NCBI GenBank assembly: GCA_012267505.1
Contig: JAAXGI010000061.1
Span: forward strand, 1-64,000
Reading direction: 5' to 3'
Length of the DNA stretch: 64,000 nucleotides
DNA from: Gemmatimonadota bacterium
Lineage (GTDB): Bacteria > Gemmatimonadota > Gemmatimonadetes > Longimicrobiales > Gaopeijiaceae
Positions 19,079-30,141 of the stretch are shown here, in pieces. The position numbers and the translations under genes are program-made. Position 1 is the first letter of the stretch; each line of letters begins with the position of its first letter. Under the pieces are notes generated by a model, which worked only from the letters and a program-made list of their open reading frames with translations, was not told the DNA's origin and ran no database searches.

Positions 19079-20131
19079 CGCGGCAACTCCAATCGAGGAA
19101 GGCCCGAGGAAGACGGAAATCCCGATACAATCCGTACGCAGCGGGTCACACCAGAGCAAGCACGTTGTCCGGCAGTTTCCCCTTCGTCTCAACCAACGGA
19201 CCGGGTGCGACCTGAGGCTGCCCCGCCCTGCCGACCGACCTCCGAGATCCGACGGTCAACAAGACAGCACCAACGTGCGCCCCCAAGGCCGACGGCCAGC
19301 ATCGATACTTCCCGGGCCCGAACACCTTCCGTGAGAGGACGGCATCCCCTATCGATGAGCGCATCGGAAGCGTGCGGACGCCGCCATGACCGGAGTCGCG
19401 GATGCTCGGCCACCGTCGAATTCCATGAGCTGATCGCCTCGGCTGTCCGACTTCCTCAACCTCCTTCATGAACCCTCGCTCGTTCGGCAACAGAACGACC
19501 GCCTGCCGGTAGGCGTCCTCGACCTCGCGACACGGCTTCCGCAGCCAGCGAAGCATCCGCACGACCGCTGGCAATGTCCGACGTGCCGGCGTGGGGTTGC
19601 GTCGAGCCGGATGATCCGGTGCAGGAGAGCCCGCGCCTCCGTGAGCATGCCCGGGTTTGATGCTGGCTTCCGACGCGGACAGGCTAGACTCGCCAGCCCG
19701 ATCTTCGTCCGGACGAACAGAAGCAGCGCACCGGAGTCGGCCTAGAGGGCATCTCCCGCACGCTCTCCGTGCTGCAAACTACATCGGTCGCACGAACCCG
19801 CTCCGCTGCCCCGATTTCCCAGGATGATGGCGCCTACTGCTCCCGATCTCGACCCACACGACGCCGCCACAGCCTGCGCTGGGACACGGCGAGTGTCCGG
19901 ATACCCGGGGAGCTCAGGCGTCGGAACCCGGCGAAGCACCCGACCGGATGAGAGTGCGTGGATCGTGCCTATCCCGGACCGGGCCATCCTCGCCCTCAGG
20001 CCAGGACCCGGCGATGGGACCGTTCCAGTGCCGCAGATCGCTGGTGCGGCATTCGTACGGTTCATAGCTTCCCGGGCAGCACCCTGCCGGGTGGCCGGAA
20101 TGAACGCTCGAGATAGCCATAAGGAGAGTCG
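19079..20131. other. Gene-poor region, possible decayed DNA
   Basis: About 1.05 kb with no gene I can support. A minus-strand frame at 19146-19574, with a shifted partner ending near 19640, has stretches such as EARALLHRIIRLD and VEDAYRQAVVLLPNERGFM. These vaguely recall tetratricopeptide helices broken by a frameshift. The match is weak and I do not call a gene. Confidence 0.4.
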
Positions 20132-20788
20132 ATGATCAGGCGATGGATATTTGTGCTGACTGCTCCGCTGCTCACGTTGCCAGCCGATGCGGCCTCACAG
20201 ACCGACCAGACGTGGGCAACCTACATTACCGAAGAAGAGTGGCAGACAGTGAACGAACTGCCGGGTGTCGACCGCCAGATCGTCAGTCGAGACATCGGTG
20301 AACTCAATCTGTCGGTCGGTATCATTCACCGTGGCTCGACACGTCAACCGTCGAACCCGGGCGGTGGAGGCGGCGGAGGCGATCAGCCGCCGGCAGAGAC
20401 GTGCGGCGTCACTTCAACGGACCGCGACAGCGGGGCGTCGGGCATCATGCACCTGCACCAGACCGAGACGTATGTGATCGTGTCCGGATCCGGTACGCTC
20501 GTCACGGGTGGTGAGATCCTGAACGGGCGGGCAACCTCCCCGGAAAGCGTTGTCACGACAACGCTGAACGGACCCTCCTGCATCGGCCCCATCGTGGGAG
20601 ACTGGGTCTCCAAGCACGTCAAGGAGGGAGATATCGTGATCATCCCGGCCGGCACGCCCCACGGGTGGCTGGATGTGCCGGTGCACGTCGACTACCTCAG
20701 CGTACGCCCGGATCCCGACCGCGTCCTCCCGGACGACTATGTAAACCCGGCGCTGGGCGACGACTTCCAGATGCGCACCGCACCGTAG
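20132..20788 (+). CDS. Secreted cupin-domain protein
   Basis: 218 aa with a signal peptide (1-22). A cupin barrel is suggested by GIMHLHQTETYVIVSGSGTLVTGG (metal ligands HxH and Glu) and, in the second motif, VIIPAGTPHGWLD. A glycine-rich loop of nine residues sits before the first motif. Its activity is unknown; cupins include dioxygenases, isomerases and sugar binders. It stands alone between two stretches without genes. Confidence 0.75.
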   Translation: MIRRWIFVLTAPLLTLPADAASQTDQTWATYITEEEWQTVNELPGVDRQIVSRDIGELNLSVGIIHRGSTRQPSNPGGGGGGGDQPPAETCGVTSTDRDSGASGIMHLHQTETYVIVSGSGTLVTGGEILNGRATSPESVVTTTLNGPSCIGPIVGDWVSKHVKEGDIVIIPAGTPHGWLDVPVHVDYLSVRPDPDRVLPDDYVNPALGDDFQMRTAP

Positions 20789-21027
20789 GGACCGGATACC
20801 AGGTCCACCCGCACGGCCGGGGTCCGCCACCCGGTGCCGGGTCCCGGCGGCGGCGATCCCACACTCCGTTCCATACACCGGGTCGCGGCGATCCACCCAG
20901 CCTCCCCACGTCCACCTGATCTTCACGCCAGTTCGGGTCCACACGGACCTCTGAGGACGCTGTGGGCCGTCCGAGCGGTCGACACGTTCGAGAGCAGATC
21001 CAGCCACCCGGAGCCCCCAACCCAGCG

Positions 21028-22164
21028 ATGAGCCGTTCCCTCCGGTTCGCCTTTCTGGATTCATGGCACTCCGACCCCGAGCGGGGATCGGGAACAGCCG
21101 TCGGGATCGCCGCGCTTGCCCGGGCGCTTGAGTCCGTCGGGCACCGGGTGGAGATGATCCGTCCAACCCGCATGGGTCGGGGACTTGCAAGCCGGATCCT
21201 GTTCAACATGTCATTGCGGAACCGGGTCACATCCGATGGCATGCCGGACATCGTGGTCGGGTTCGACCTGGACGGTTTCCGCTGGGCCCGCAGGCGCCCG
21301 CGAGGCCTCCCGTATGTTGTCGCCCTCAAGGGCATCGCCGCCGATGAGGCCAGATTCGAGCGCTCAGCGCGGGATCGATGGCTGCTCCGGTCGATCTCGG
21401 CCCTCGAGCGGAGAAACGCTGCCGGTGCCGACCGAGTCTTGGTGCCCAGTCGGTACTCCCGTAAATTCGCGGTGGACCACTACCGGATCCCCGCCACGAA
21501 AGTCGAGGTGGTCCCCGAGGCGGTCGATCTCCGGCCCTGGCGGGCGCTCGCGCGGCAGTACGGAGGCGAGGGCGCCAGCCATCGCCTCCGGCGCCTGACG
21601 ATCCTCTCCGTCGCACGGCAATATCCCCGCAAGGACACGCGGACCTTACTCCGGGCCATGAAGATCATCGCGGAACGGCACCCGACGGTTCGGCTGACGG
21701 TCCTCGGAGGGGGGCCGGAACTTCCACAACTTCGCGGCCTCTCGAACGAGTTGGCCCTGAACCGCCACGTTTCATTCCGAGGTCCCGTGGCCCGTGACCA
21801 CGACGTTCGTACGGCATATTTCGAGGCAGACATCTTCTGCCTCCCATCGCTGCAGGAGGGGTTCGGGATCGTCTTCGTGGAAGCGATGGCTGCCGGTCTT
21901 CCCGTCGTAGCCGCGAGAGCTGGAGCAGTGCCGGAGGTCGTGACACACGGACGGACGGGCCTCCTTGTTCCTCCTTCCGATCCGGACGCCCTTGCTGCGG
22001 CGCTGATGAGCCTCCTCGAGAACCCCGATGAGCGGAGGCGGCTGGGCGCAGCCGGACCGCGCGCGGCCGAACGGTATGGACTCGAGACCGTCGGACGCGA
22101 ACTGGTGCATGGAATCCGGTCCCTCGTCGACGGTTCCCGTCGGGGAGGACCGGAATCACTCTGA
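21028..22164 (+). CDS. Glycosyltransferase family 4 (GT-B fold)
   Basis: 378 aa. The N-terminal half contains GSGTAVGIAALARALESVGHRVEM. The C-terminal half carries the donor-binding core (LTILSVARQYPRKDTRTLLRAMKII, then LPSLQEGFGIVFVEAMAAGLPVVAARAGAVPEVV with the EGFG...E motif). It transfers a sugar from a nucleotide-sugar to a lipid, glycan or secondary metabolite. It is cytoplasmic or peripheral. No other glycan genes lie nearby, so the product is unknown. The start is ATG 21028. Confidence 0.85.
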   Translation: MSRSLRFAFLDSWHSDPERGSGTAVGIAALARALESVGHRVEMIRPTRMGRGLASRILFNMSLRNRVTSDGMPDIVVGFDLDGFRWARRRPRGLPYVVALKGIAADEARFERSARDRWLLRSISALERRNAAGADRVLVPSRYSRKFAVDHYRIPATKVEVVPEAVDLRPWRALARQYGGEGASHRLRRLTILSVARQYPRKDTRTLLRAMKIIAERHPTVRLTVLGGGPELPQLRGLSNELALNRHVSFRGPVARDHDVRTAYFEADIFCLPSLQEGFGIVFVEAMAAGLPVVAARAGAVPEVVTHGRTGLLVPPSDPDALAAALMSLLENPDERRRLGAAGPRAAERYGLETVGRELVHGIRSLVDGSRRGGPESL

Positions 22165-22409
22165 CCATCGCGACGCCAACATCCCTAGCATCGACGCTTC
22201 CGTGGATCCAATCGACCCGGAGGAGCCGCGCCGGGCCACGGGTTCCAGAGCGGCGGACGGGAGAACCACGGTGCCGCACCAAGGGATCGGGGCTACCTTG
22301 CGGCTGGCACAACCCGCGCTCTTCGCCGGCGTCCCGCAGAAGCACCGGTTCTGCGGAGAGCCGCAACCGGACACCGAACAATGCGAGTGGAACCGACGGA
22401 AATCTCGAA

Positions 22410-23141
22410 GTGACTGAACGGTCGCCTGTCCCGGCAATGTTCCGCGACCTCGAGACCGACGTGACGCGCTGCCGCGCCTGTCCTCGGCTCGTCGCGTGGC
22501 GGGAGGCAGTTGCCGATGCCAAGAAGGCCGCCTACCGGGACGAGGAATACTGGGGCCGGCCGGTTCCGGGATTTGGCGATCCCCTCGCCCGCCTGCTCAT
22601 CGTGGGCCTCGCCCCCGCCGCCCACGGCGCGAACAGGACCGGACGCATGTTCACAGGCGACCGATCGGGCGACTGGCTCTATGAGGCGCTCCACCGCTCC
22701 GGATTCGCCTCCGCACCCGTATCGACGAGCCGTTTCGACGGACTCCGGCTCGACGACGCGTGGGTGACTGCCACCGTGCGGTGCGCCCCGCCGAAGAACC
22801 GCCCGCGTCCCGCCGAGCGCGACAGGTGCACCCCATTCCTCGAACGCGAGCTCGACCACTTTCTCCCCGCACTCAGGTGCATCGTGACGCTTGGGCAGTA
22901 CGCCTTCGACCACATGCTGAGGATCCTGCGACGGCGCGGGCTCGGCATCCCTTCCCCGAAACCGCGCTTCGGACACGGCCGGGAGATTGCGCTCGATACC
23001 GGCCCGCTGATCCTCGCGTCCTACCACCCGAGCCAACAGAACACCTTCACGGGGAAGCTGACCCGGGAAGCTTTCGCCCACATCTGGCACCGCGCCCGTG
23101 CAGTAGTCAATTCAGATGGACCGTCGCGGTCCCCGCGGTAG
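22410..23141 (+). CDS. Uracil-DNA glycosylase, family 5 (UDGb) type
   Basis: 243 aa. Motif A (LLIVGLAPAAHGANRTGRMFTGD) and motif B (HPSQQNTFTG) match family 5 uracil-DNA glycosylases. The N-terminal CRACP and the downstream RCAPPKNRP Cys can supply iron-sulfur ligands as in families 4 and 5. It removes uracil, and in this family also other deaminated bases, from GC-rich DNA. The GTG start at 22410 is the first plausible codon; ATG 22437 would also keep all motifs. Confidence 0.9.
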   Translation: MTERSPVPAMFRDLETDVTRCRACPRLVAWREAVADAKKAAYRDEEYWGRPVPGFGDPLARLLIVGLAPAAHGANRTGRMFTGDRSGDWLYEALHRSGFASAPVSTSRFDGLRLDDAWVTATVRCAPPKNRPRPAERDRCTPFLERELDHFLPALRCIVTLGQYAFDHMLRILRRRGLGIPSPKPRFGHGREIALDTGPLILASYHPSQQNTFTGKLTREAFAHIWHRARAVVNSDGPSRSPR

Positions 23142-23786
23142 AGAGTGGGCACCGTGCAGCCAGACCCCGGCTTCAACCCGGACCGCCTACTTCGATGCGC
23201 GGACGAAGGGGAGGCCGAACGGGGCTACGAGAGTGCGGGCGGGGACGCCTACCAGGAGATCCAGCGGTGGCGCGAGACTGCGATGCGGCCGCTAATGGCG
23301 CTGTGGCCTGACCGGAGGGTAGGCCGAGACGTGTCGCGGGAGCCCGTGAGGACGCCTCACCGCCGCCCAGTCGCGAACAGACTGTCGGGCGGCAACGCGC
23401 GGCCGGAGGCACTGAAGAACTGTTGATCCGGCCGTCGGGCACGTACCGAAAACCCCGCGGCGGGTACCGGCGCGCGCCGATCACGACGGATGCGTCGGGA
23501 GTCGGTCCCATGACGGGGGCAATTCAGGCGATCCGACAGGCTCCGGGGCCTCCGCCGCGTCTCGCAGTCGCATGGCTGGCAGCCACTGCGCTTCCACGCG
23601 GGCGATCCCGGCTTCCAATCGGCGAAACCGTCGGTTGCGACCTTGTCTGACCGCGCTCTCGCGTCGGGGCACTCACCATCAGCCGGTCACATCAAGGGCC
23701 GAACGATGCGGATGCCGGACCACGGTGGCCGCGCGCGGCCCGCGGCAATACCCGGCACCGCCGGTGCAACCGCGCCTTCCGCGTCG
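23142..23786. other. Gene-poor region
   Basis: 645 bases after the glycosylase gene. Open frames exist on both strands but none has a recognised motif, good ribosome site or sustained coding pattern. I see no terminator or repeat. Confidence 0.4.
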
Positions 23787-24053
23787 TTACGGGTCTCGGC
23801 CCCCGGAGGGCGCCGGACAGGCGTCGCGCCACGCCTCGAGGGCCTCCTTCCATGCAAACCGGTAGGCCTGCTCCGGCGACGCCCCGTGAGTGACCCGGTC
23901 CACGGCGGCTGGACCGCCAGCTTCACAACGGAGTCGCCGCACGAGCGCCGAGGTTCCCGCGCGCATCTGCACCCGGGCAGCCGCCACTGCTTCCGCGCGT
24001 GCCCGCCGGCGCTCACGGTAGCGTCGTTGCATATCGGCCGGTGTATGTCCCAT
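23787..24053 (-). CDS. Small Arg/Ala-rich protein, unrecognised
   Basis: 88 aa from ATG 24053 (94 from ATG 24071). It begins MGHTPADMQRRYRERRRARAE. The TPAxxQRRYRERRRA opening is common in small proteins carried by phages, plasmids and other mobile DNA. The rest is helical and ends FAWKEALEAWRDA. It may bind nucleic acid. It lies alone in a gene-poor stretch and has no clear ribosome site, so it could be a relic of mobile DNA. Function unknown. Confidence 0.45.
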   Translation of the reverse strand: MGHTPADMQRRYRERRRARAEAVAAARVQMRAGTSALVRRLRCEAGGPAAVDRVTHGASPEQAYRFAWKEALEAWRDACPAPSGGRDP

Positions 24054-26586
<2,533 letters not shown>

Positions 26587-26620
26587 CGGACCCGGAGTCC
26601 GGCCGGCCGGCGGCTGCCGG

Positions 26621-27688
26621 TTACGGCCCGACCTCCCGGGACACTTCCGCGTCCACCGTGAAATCGATCGCGGGGCCCGACGGGATCAGGTCCTCGCTGA
26701 AGCTCACCTGCCACCCCCACCCACCGGCGCGAGTCCCTCCCAGCCCGAACGCGATGTTCAGCGGGAACCCCTTGAGCTCGCCCCCCGTGAATCCCCGCAC
26801 ATAGCTGGTGCTCCCCCGGACCTGGACCATCGCGGAAACCGCCGACCAGCGCCGGTATTCGAGGGTCCCGGAGGCGAAGACGGCCTGCGGGGAGACAAGC
26901 GGCTCGAGCTTAGGCGGAGGATCTGTGAGAGCAAGGCCACCCGATCCGTGGAGGACGACCACTCCACGGGAGAGGCGACCGTGCACCGAGACGGCACCGT
27001 CGATCCGCCCCGCCGCAACCGGCCCGGCGGATCTCCGGAGCCCCGCCCTGAGGCTCAGCAGGGAGCCGTCCCCACTCCTTCCCCGAAGCCTCCACTTCGC
27101 GAAGACGCGGAAGTCCTCCAGGGAGAGGATCCGTTCACCGGGGTCGAACTCGAAGCGTCCACCCTCAAGCTCGTCGTGCTCGAGGAGCAGTACGTAGGCC
27201 CCGTCCGGCCGTTGCCCCCGGCCTCCGTTCGGGAGCCTGAAAAAGTTGTGGAATCCCGAGATGAACGGATCGAGGAAGCCTCCCCACCCGGTGTACAAGC
27301 CCATCCGCGCACCGACCTCGAGTGCGTCCGTCCACCCGTAGCGCACGGCGAGGGAGTTCGTCATCTGCTCGAGGTCGAAGAGGTGGGCGTGGCTCGCGCG
27401 GTTGCTCGCCTCCAGGATGTTCGAGTACGAGCTGGAGAGTTCGAAGCGGAGCGCGCCCTCCCGGACCGGAGCGGCCGGTTCCGTCTCGGGGACGTAGAGG
27501 AGGCGGTAGAGCGGATTCTGTTCCGAGGTGCGGAGCGGGCCGACCGACTCCTGTGCTGCAGCACCCGGCGGGAAGATAAGCAGGGCAAGAAGCACCCCCG
27601 CCGTACCCGCCAGCGCCAGGGCAGTCCCCGGTGCCGCCCAGATGCATAAGGGTGGCCGGCCTCTTGTCATCCGCACTCGCAGCCCCAT
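26621..27688 (-). CDS. DUF3187-like outer-membrane protein
   Basis: 355 aa. After a signal peptide (hydrophobic LALAGTAGVLLALLIF, ending GAAAQ) the protein has alternating strands and segments typical of DUF3187 proteins: RTSEQNPLYRLLYVPE, a SYSNI motif, SLAVRYGWTDALEVGARMGLY and a dumped FHNFFRLPNGGR loop. It is likely a beta-barrel of unknown role. ATG 27688 has GGGAGGCGG just upstream; 78 further upstream codons are open but unsupported. It is divergent from the FAH gene. Confidence 0.75.
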   Translation of the reverse strand: MGLRVRMTRGRPPLCIWAAPGTALALAGTAGVLLALLIFPPGAAAQESVGPLRTSEQNPLYRLLYVPETEPAAPVREGALRFELSSSYSNILEASNRASHAHLFDLEQMTNSLAVRYGWTDALEVGARMGLYTGWGGFLDPFISGFHNFFRLPNGGRGQRPDGAYVLLLEHDELEGGRFEFDPGERILSLEDFRVFAKWRLRGRSGDGSLLSLRAGLRRSAGPVAAGRIDGAVSVHGRLSRGVVVLHGSGGLALTDPPPKLEPLVSPQAVFASGTLEYRRWSAVSAMVQVRGSTSYVRGFTGGELKGFPLNIAFGLGGTRAGGWGWQVSFSEDLIPSGPAIDFTVDAEVSREVGP

Positions 27689-27839
27689 TCCGCCTCCCGG
27701 TGGCGATGCGGCAACGATGGCTCCCGACCGGATCTCCGGCAATGGGTCCCGTCCGCGCGCTCCGGTTTGTTGTGGCCCGGCCCGGTGGATGTTATCTGTA
27801 TTGCCTGCAGATGAGGACCCGGGTGACAGGAGGTGTGCC

Positions 27840-28673
27840 GTGCCCCGCACCATATTCGCCGTAACGCTGGCACTGATCGCTGTGTCCGCCCTCGCGGGGG
27901 CGGCCGATGCCCAGGACACCACTCACTACGTCCGCTACCAGCAGGGGGGTGCGGTCTCCTGGGGATTTCTTGACGGCGGGTCGATCCTCCAGATCTCCGA
28001 TGCGCCGTACATGGGCGGCACTCCGACAGGAAGATCTGTCGAGCGCGCGTCCGTCAAGCTCCTCGCGCCGGTTGAGCCCCGCCAGATCTTCATGACCGCG
28101 CTCAACTTCCGCAGCCACATCAGCGGCGAGCCGGCCGAGTACCCGGGGCTCTTCCTGGTTCCGCCATCCTCGGTCGCGGGGCCGGAGGATCCGATCGTGC
28201 GGCCCGCCGACTCCCAGAATCTCCACTACGAGGCAGAGCTAGTGGCGGTGATCGGGCGGGAAGCCGCGAACGTCTCCCTCGACGAAGCCCACAACTACAT
28301 CTTCGGCGTCGCCGCCGGGAACGACGTGAGCGAACGGGCGTGGCAGGGAGCTGACATCCAGTGGGCCAGGGCGAAAGGGAGCCGGAGCTTCAACGCCGTC
28401 GGACCCGCCCTCGTTTCGGGCCTCGACTATCAGAATCTGGACATTCAGGGAAGCCTGAACGGAGAGGTCCGCCAGGGTGAGAACAGCTCCGACATGATCT
28501 TCGGATTCGACTACATGGTCCACTATATCTCCCAGTACTTCACCCTCTACCCCGGCGACCTGATCTGGTCGGGAACGATGGGGAGCACCCGCGCGATGCA
28601 GCCGGGCGATGTCTACGAGGTGGAGGTCGAGGGCGTGGGAGTGCTGAGCAACGAGGTGGTGCAGGGCCACTGA
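27840..28673 (+). CDS. Exported fumarylacetoacetate-hydrolase-family protein
   Basis: 277 aa. The catalytic domain shows NFRSHI, LHYEAELVAVIGREA and GVAAGNDVSERAWQ, typical of FAH-family C-C hydrolases/decarboxylases with metal-binding Glu/Asp. Unusually it starts with a clear signal peptide (1-25, ending GAADAQD), whereas this family is normally cytoplasmic. GTG 27840 follows a perfect AGGAGGT site by 5 bases, which fixes the start and keeps the signal peptide. It ends before a strong terminator at 28710. The substrate is unknown. Confidence 0.85.
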   Translation: MPRTIFAVTLALIAVSALAGAADAQDTTHYVRYQQGGAVSWGFLDGGSILQISDAPYMGGTPTGRSVERASVKLLAPVEPRQIFMTALNFRSHISGEPAEYPGLFLVPPSSVAGPEDPIVRPADSQNLHYEAELVAVIGREAANVSLDEAHNYIFGVAAGNDVSERAWQGADIQWARAKGSRSFNAVGPALVSGLDYQNLDIQGSLNGEVRQGENSSDMIFGFDYMVHYISQYFTLYPGDLIWSGTMGSTRAMQPGDVYEVEVEGVGVLSNEVVQGH

Positions 28674-28709
28674 CGCGGGGAGGCTCACGCGACCCCCGCG
28701 TTTCCCTTA

Positions 28710-28757
28710 CAGGAGGGGGCGGAGCGGCAGGACACGGCTCCGCCCCCTCCTGCGTTT
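28710..28757 (+). terminator. Rho-independent terminator after the FAH gene
   Basis: A perfect 16-base inverted repeat (28710-28725 and 28737-28752, arms beginning CAGGAGGGGG) with an 11-base loop is followed by CGTTTT. It lies 37 bases past the FAH stop and is the strongest hairpin I noticed in the window. Confidence 0.85.
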
Positions 28758-28778
28758 TCCGTCCCCGTCGAGGTACCG

Positions 28779-29087
28779 ATGCACCACGTCCTCTTCTACG
28801 AGCTTGAAGACGACTACATGGAGCGCCGTCCACCACTGCGCCGCGAGCACCTGGCGCTGGCCTGGAAGGCGGAGGCATCGGGGGAGCTTCTTCTCGCCGG
28901 TGCGCTCGGCGAGCCGGCCGACGGGGCGATGTTCATCTTCAGCGGGCCCGGCCCGGCGGCTGCCGAGCGTTTCGCGGAGGCGGATCCCTACGTCTCCGGG
29001 GGCCTTGTCCGGTCGTGGAGCGTGCGGCCGTGGAACACCGTTGTCGGAGAGGCGGCATCCAACCCGCTTCTTCCGGACGGAGCGTGA
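28779..29087 (+). CDS. YciI-family protein
   Basis: 102 aa, a ferredoxin-like YCII domain: MHHVLFYELEDDYMERRPPLRREHLALA with the conserved His-Leu, then ELLLAGALGEPADGAMFIF and FAEADPYVSGGLVRSWSVRPWN. These small cytoplasmic proteins may catalyse dehydrochlorination or related reactions; most have no known role. It begins 22 bases after the terminator, so it has its own promoter or depends on read-through. It is convergent with the next gene. Confidence 0.85.
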   Translation: MHHVLFYELEDDYMERRPPLRREHLALAWKAEASGELLLAGALGEPADGAMFIFSGPGPAAAERFAEADPYVSGGLVRSWSVRPWNTVVGEAASNPLLPDGA

Positions 29088-29135
29088 GCGTAGGGGCCGA
29101 GAAGCCACCTTCCGGGGAGCACCCGGTCGGGTCGG

Positions 29136-30107
29136 TCAGTCCCGGGAATCGACGCTGACGTCAACCAGCACGTTCGTCCAGCAGCAGAAGAACTCGAAGT
29201 CGCTGGTCTGTATCCGCCCGCCGGCGTCGTTGTAGACCTGGAGGAGGAGCCTGTAGTCGCCTGGGGCCCCGAACGTCGCTTCCGTTTCCGCTTCCCCCCA
29301 CGCATCGGGAGCGGTGGTCCACGATTCCGAGTCGATCACCGCGCGGCCTCCCGGCGCCACGCGACGGCCTCCCGTGACGGCGAAGCTCACATCGCCCGGA
29401 CCCTGGTACTTGTACCACCGGAAGGTCATCGCCATCCGGTCGTCTTCGTTGAAGGGGTTGTCGCGCCGCACCAGGATCGGGAGCGTCAGCGGCTCACCCG
29501 CCATCGCCCGGTACGGACCGACGGACACCGGGGTCCGCCCCATCGCCTCCGGGCCGTCCGGGTCGAGCCTCACCCTGGGCGCGACCCTCTCGCGGGACTC
29601 CTGCCGCGGCTCCTCGAGGTGGTAGGTCTCGAACCGCGTGCGGCCCGGGGAGGTGTATTCCTGGCCCATGCCGTGCGTCCGCGGGTCCCGGAGCGTCCAG
29701 ACGACATCCCGGTCGCCCCAGTCCTCCGGCACGGTGACGCTGAAGATGCAGTAGTGCCTCCGGCCGCCGGGCGGGACGGGAAGGAAGTGGGTGGGCTGGA
29801 GCCCGTTGAATTGCTCCGGTTCTACGCGGTTGTCCCGCCCGACCGGGATCTCGAGCACCTCCTCGGTATTCACATTGAAGTATCCGAAACAGAGCTGATG
29901 GCTCCCGTCCGGGTTCGGATACCACCCCTCGAAGATCGGGACGACCGGGCCGCCATCGGGCCGGAGGAGCTGGATGTCGTTCTGGTGGCCACCGGCCGGC
30001 GCGACACGCTCCCACCCCGGGACCCGCTGCTGGGCGCCGAGCGGCCCCGCAGACGCCGCAAGCGTTGCGACAAGCACGCCGGAGGCAACGGCCCGCACGC
30101 GCCGCAT
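29136..30107 (-). CDS. Secreted CCWTN-motif protein, copy 1 (unknown function)
   Basis: 323 aa, signal peptide 1-25 (ends PLGAQQ). Its signature is PVVPIFEGWYPNPDGSHQLCFGYFNVNTEE near the N-terminus, GLQPTHFLPVPPGGRRHYCIFSVTVP in the middle, and a C-terminal SDFEFFCCWTNVLVDV. The second copy at 41511-42455 shares all three blocks, including the adjacent Cys pair. The beta-rich composition and final Ig-like segment suggest a sandwich fold. It lies 34 bases after a PHM-like cytochrome gene in both cases, so it is probably a partner or assembly factor of that protein. I do not recognise a named family. Confidence 0.75.
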   Translation of the reverse strand: MRRVRAVASGVLVATLAASAGPLGAQQRVPGWERVAPAGGHQNDIQLLRPDGGPVVPIFEGWYPNPDGSHQLCFGYFNVNTEEVLEIPVGRDNRVEPEQFNGLQPTHFLPVPPGGRRHYCIFSVTVPEDWGDRDVVWTLRDPRTHGMGQEYTSPGRTRFETYHLEEPRQESRERVAPRVRLDPDGPEAMGRTPVSVGPYRAMAGEPLTLPILVRRDNPFNEDDRMAMTFRWYKYQGPGDVSFAVTGGRRVAPGGRAVIDSESWTTAPDAWGEAETEATFGAPGDYRLLLQVYNDAGGRIQTSDFEFFCCWTNVLVDVSVDSRD

Positions 30108-30141
30108 CCTCACCTCCGTCGGCGCTCCGTCGATTCCGGTG

